Part shown: positions 6,255 to 7,236 of the stretch, piece by piece
Numbering within the stretch: position 1 is the stretch's first letter
How the letters are laid out: the number at the start of each line of letters is the position of its first letter
DNA from: GCA-002712965 sp913048525
Lineage (GTDB): Bacteria > Chloroflexota > Dehalococcoidia > Lucifugimonadales > UBA826
DNA: 7,236 nt
NCBI GenBank assembly: GCA_913048525.1
Contig: CAJWWP010000065.1
Span: forward strand, 1 to 7,236
Reading direction: 5' to 3'
Made by a program: the position numbers and the translations under genes
The notes under the pieces: generated by a model
Told to the model about the DNA's origin: nothing
Seen by the model: only the letters and a program-made list of their open reading frames with translations
The model's database searches: none

Positions 6255-6878
6255 TTACCCGGAGTTTCTGTGAATAACTCGGCTGTTGTATCCCATAACC
6301 CTATCCGTAAGACTATTAATTTGACTCCGGAATTTGGCGTAGGCAGGATTGGTAGCAACGTCAGTTGAAGCCTCCATAAGTGAATTCAAGCTTCCAAACG
6401 TAGCTGTCACACGAACTAAATCAATGGTGCCGGACACTGGTCGTTGAACTGTCGGGCGCCTGCCTTCAGGGAAAGCCTCGCGCCATTCTAGAAGAGTCTC
6501 GGCGACAGCAGCTGATTCACCTCTTTTAGCGAACAAGAAATTTCTTCTCATATATTTAGGTGCTGTACCCAGGTCTCCTCGCGCTAAAACATTCAACGCC
6601 TGGATTGTCGTTTTGGAACAAAGTTCTGCTATTTCAGATTGCTGCTTTTGAAAGTCTCCGTCAGCCATAATTCCATCATGCATTTTTTCTAGTTCATCCC
6701 AGCTGGAAAACAGCAGAGCGGAAACAACGTCCTGATCACCAGTATGTGGAGTCATCACTGAGCCTGTAACCACTCCCATCCTGCCAGTGTTCTTAATGGC
6801 TGTAATCACCGACTGAACCACTTCAAATCTCTTGCCTGGCCTAGGAATCCTTCTGATTTCAAGAGTTATATCTGCCAT
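6255..6878 (-). CDS. Tandem dimeric alpha/beta barrel (NIPSNAP/ABM-like) protein
   Basis: This 207-residue protein appears to contain two copies of a ferredoxin-like alpha/beta domain, about residues 3-100 and 108-204. Both halves follow the same order: a strand (LEIRRIPRPG, 6-15; RRNFLFAKRG, 111-120), a helix (about 18-31; 122-135), a strand after a turn (GVVTGSVM, 35-42; TVQRPVSG, 143-150), a strand with a hydrophobic core (VVSALLFSSW, 51-60; LVRVTATFGS, 154-163), then two helices, the second led by aromatic DFQKQQSEI (75-83) or AYAKFRSQI (179-187), and a closing strand. This is the pattern of NIPSNAP or antibiotic-biosynthesis-monooxygenase-type proteins, which form barrels by dimerisation; here a fused pair could form one barrel alone. 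No cofactor motif is visible and the function is unknown. The ATG at 6878 follows GGAAGGT at about 6 nt. It diverges from the aldolase gene and is probably monocistronic. Confidence 0.7.
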   Translation of the reverse strand: MADITLEIRRIPRPGKRFEVVQSVITAIKNTGRMGVVTGSVMTPHTGDQDVVSALLFSSWDELEKMHDGIMADGDFQKQQSEIAELCSKTTIQALNVLARGDLGTAPKYMRRNFLFAKRGESAAVAETLLEWREAFPEGRRPTVQRPVSGTIDLVRVTATFGSLNSLMEASTDVATNPAYAKFRSQINSLTDRVMGYNSRVIHRNSG

Positions 6879-6916
6879 ATACGCACCTTCCTTTTTTAGG
6901 TCTAATAAATAGTTAG

Positions 6917-6931
6917 TCTAATTAGATTATA
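6917..6931 (-). promoter_or_regulatory. TATAAT box with adjoining palindrome, upstream of the barrel protein
   Basis: A perfect minus-strand TATAAT (6926-6931) abuts the 10-bp palindrome TCTAATTAGA (6917-6926), about 40 bp before the ATG at 6878. A TTGACG on the same strand (6954-6959) is 22 nt from this box, too far for a normal pair. A poorer TAATAT (6933-6938) is 15 nt from it. The promoter is plausible but unresolved, and the region is very AT-rich. Confidence 0.3.
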
Positions 6932-7114
6932 AATATTACATATTCATATTAATCGTCAAATAATATCCTCAACAATCCATTGTTTTTATAAGACACACCA
7001 ATTTAAAAATCCTACTTCGATAAATACCGCAGTTCGCCCAAAATGCTATTATTCAAGCTGATTAGTTTCTGGACGTGAAGTTGCAAATGTTAATTTGGAA
7101 ATAGAGGTTTAAAA

Positions 7115-7236
7115 ATGAATAGAGTGAAAGAACTTTTGAAGTCAGGAAAAACCGTGGTCGGAACCGCCGGCTCAGTGTTCGAAGACAATATGTCTATGTT
7201 GGCTAATTCAGGTCTAGACTTCATACTATTTGACAC
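7115..7236 (+). CDS. HpcH/HpaI-type aldolase, N-terminal part (cut by right edge)
   Basis: Only the first 40 codons lie in the window. MNRVKELLKSGKTVVGTAGS (1-20), then a helix region with NSGLDFILFDT (31-41; residue 41 is completed beyond the edge in two of three bases), match the opening of class II, metal-dependent HpcH/HpaI aldolases. These cleave 4-hydroxy-2-oxo acids or 2-keto-3-deoxy sugar acids to pyruvate plus an aldehyde. The segment K..L..G....GT.....D..........G.DF...D is the family's usual first strand, first helix and second strand; the full protein is normally about 250 residues. The ATG has a TAGAGG 7 nt upstream. It would fit catabolism of sugar acids together with the enolase-superfamily gene, but the two are not in one operon. 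Family is likely; catalytic residues lie outside the window. Confidence 0.78.
   Translation, partial: MNRVKELLKSGKTVVGTAGSVFEDNMSMLANSGLDFILFD

Noticed and set aside
1..7236. Mobile element, CRISPR array, phage or defence system
   Set aside because: No transposase, integrase, terminal repeats, spaced direct repeats, nuclease or helicase motifs were seen in any of the supported genes or gaps.

Overview
The window looks like a piece of a free-living bacterial chromosome, AT-leaning by eye and densely coded, with no mobile, phage, CRISPR, rRNA or tRNA signature. The gene mix is a luciferase-like flavin oxidoreductase, a DAO-family FAD oxidoreductase, a mandelate-racemase/muconate-lactonizing-type enolase, a haem-free sulfite-oxidase-like molybdoenzyme, a duplicated dimeric alpha/beta barrel protein, an HpcH/HpaI-type aldolase and an amidohydrolase. 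This recalls the catabolic paralogue-rich genomes of marine SAR202-type Chloroflexota. That placement is an inference from gene content only; no phylogenetic marker is present.

Layout, left to right. Positions 1-347 (-) hold the N-terminal part of an amidohydrolase that runs off the left edge. Positions 440-1072 (-) encode an unrecognised 210-residue protein with a four-cysteine zinc ribbon; its stop codon lies at the centre of a perfect 26-bp palindrome. Positions 1199-2122 (-) are a complete luciferase-like oxidoreductase. It diverges, across a 191-bp control region with a good sigma-70-like promoter, from an FAD-dependent oxidoreductase at 2314-3465 (+). That gene converges on an enolase-superfamily gene at 3520-4734 (-). 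A 300-bp divergent spacer then separates the enolase from a molybdopterin oxidoreductase at 5035-6144 (+). This converges, across a strong GC-rich hairpin, on a two-domain dimeric alpha/beta barrel protein at 6255-6878 (-). The right edge cuts the first 40 codons of an HpcH/HpaI-type aldolase (7115-7236, +).

From the luciferase-like gene to the right edge, the genes alternate strictly in orientation (- + - + - +), so each is probably its own transcription unit. The three leftmost genes share the minus strand and could be co-transcribed. Together the products suggest oxidative breakdown of small organic acids, amines or amides and one-off redox steps. The sequence does not show a single pathway. 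Several genes use TTG or GTG starts that are supported by Shine-Dalgarno spacing.

The most notable points are: an enolase-superfamily enzyme that keeps the KxK motif and three metal ligands but has Arg where the catalytic His is expected; the palindrome over a stop codon; an orphan zinc-ribbon protein; and a sulfite-oxidase-like enzyme with no export signal and an N-terminal CxC. I did not find convincing evidence of a wholly new multigene system.
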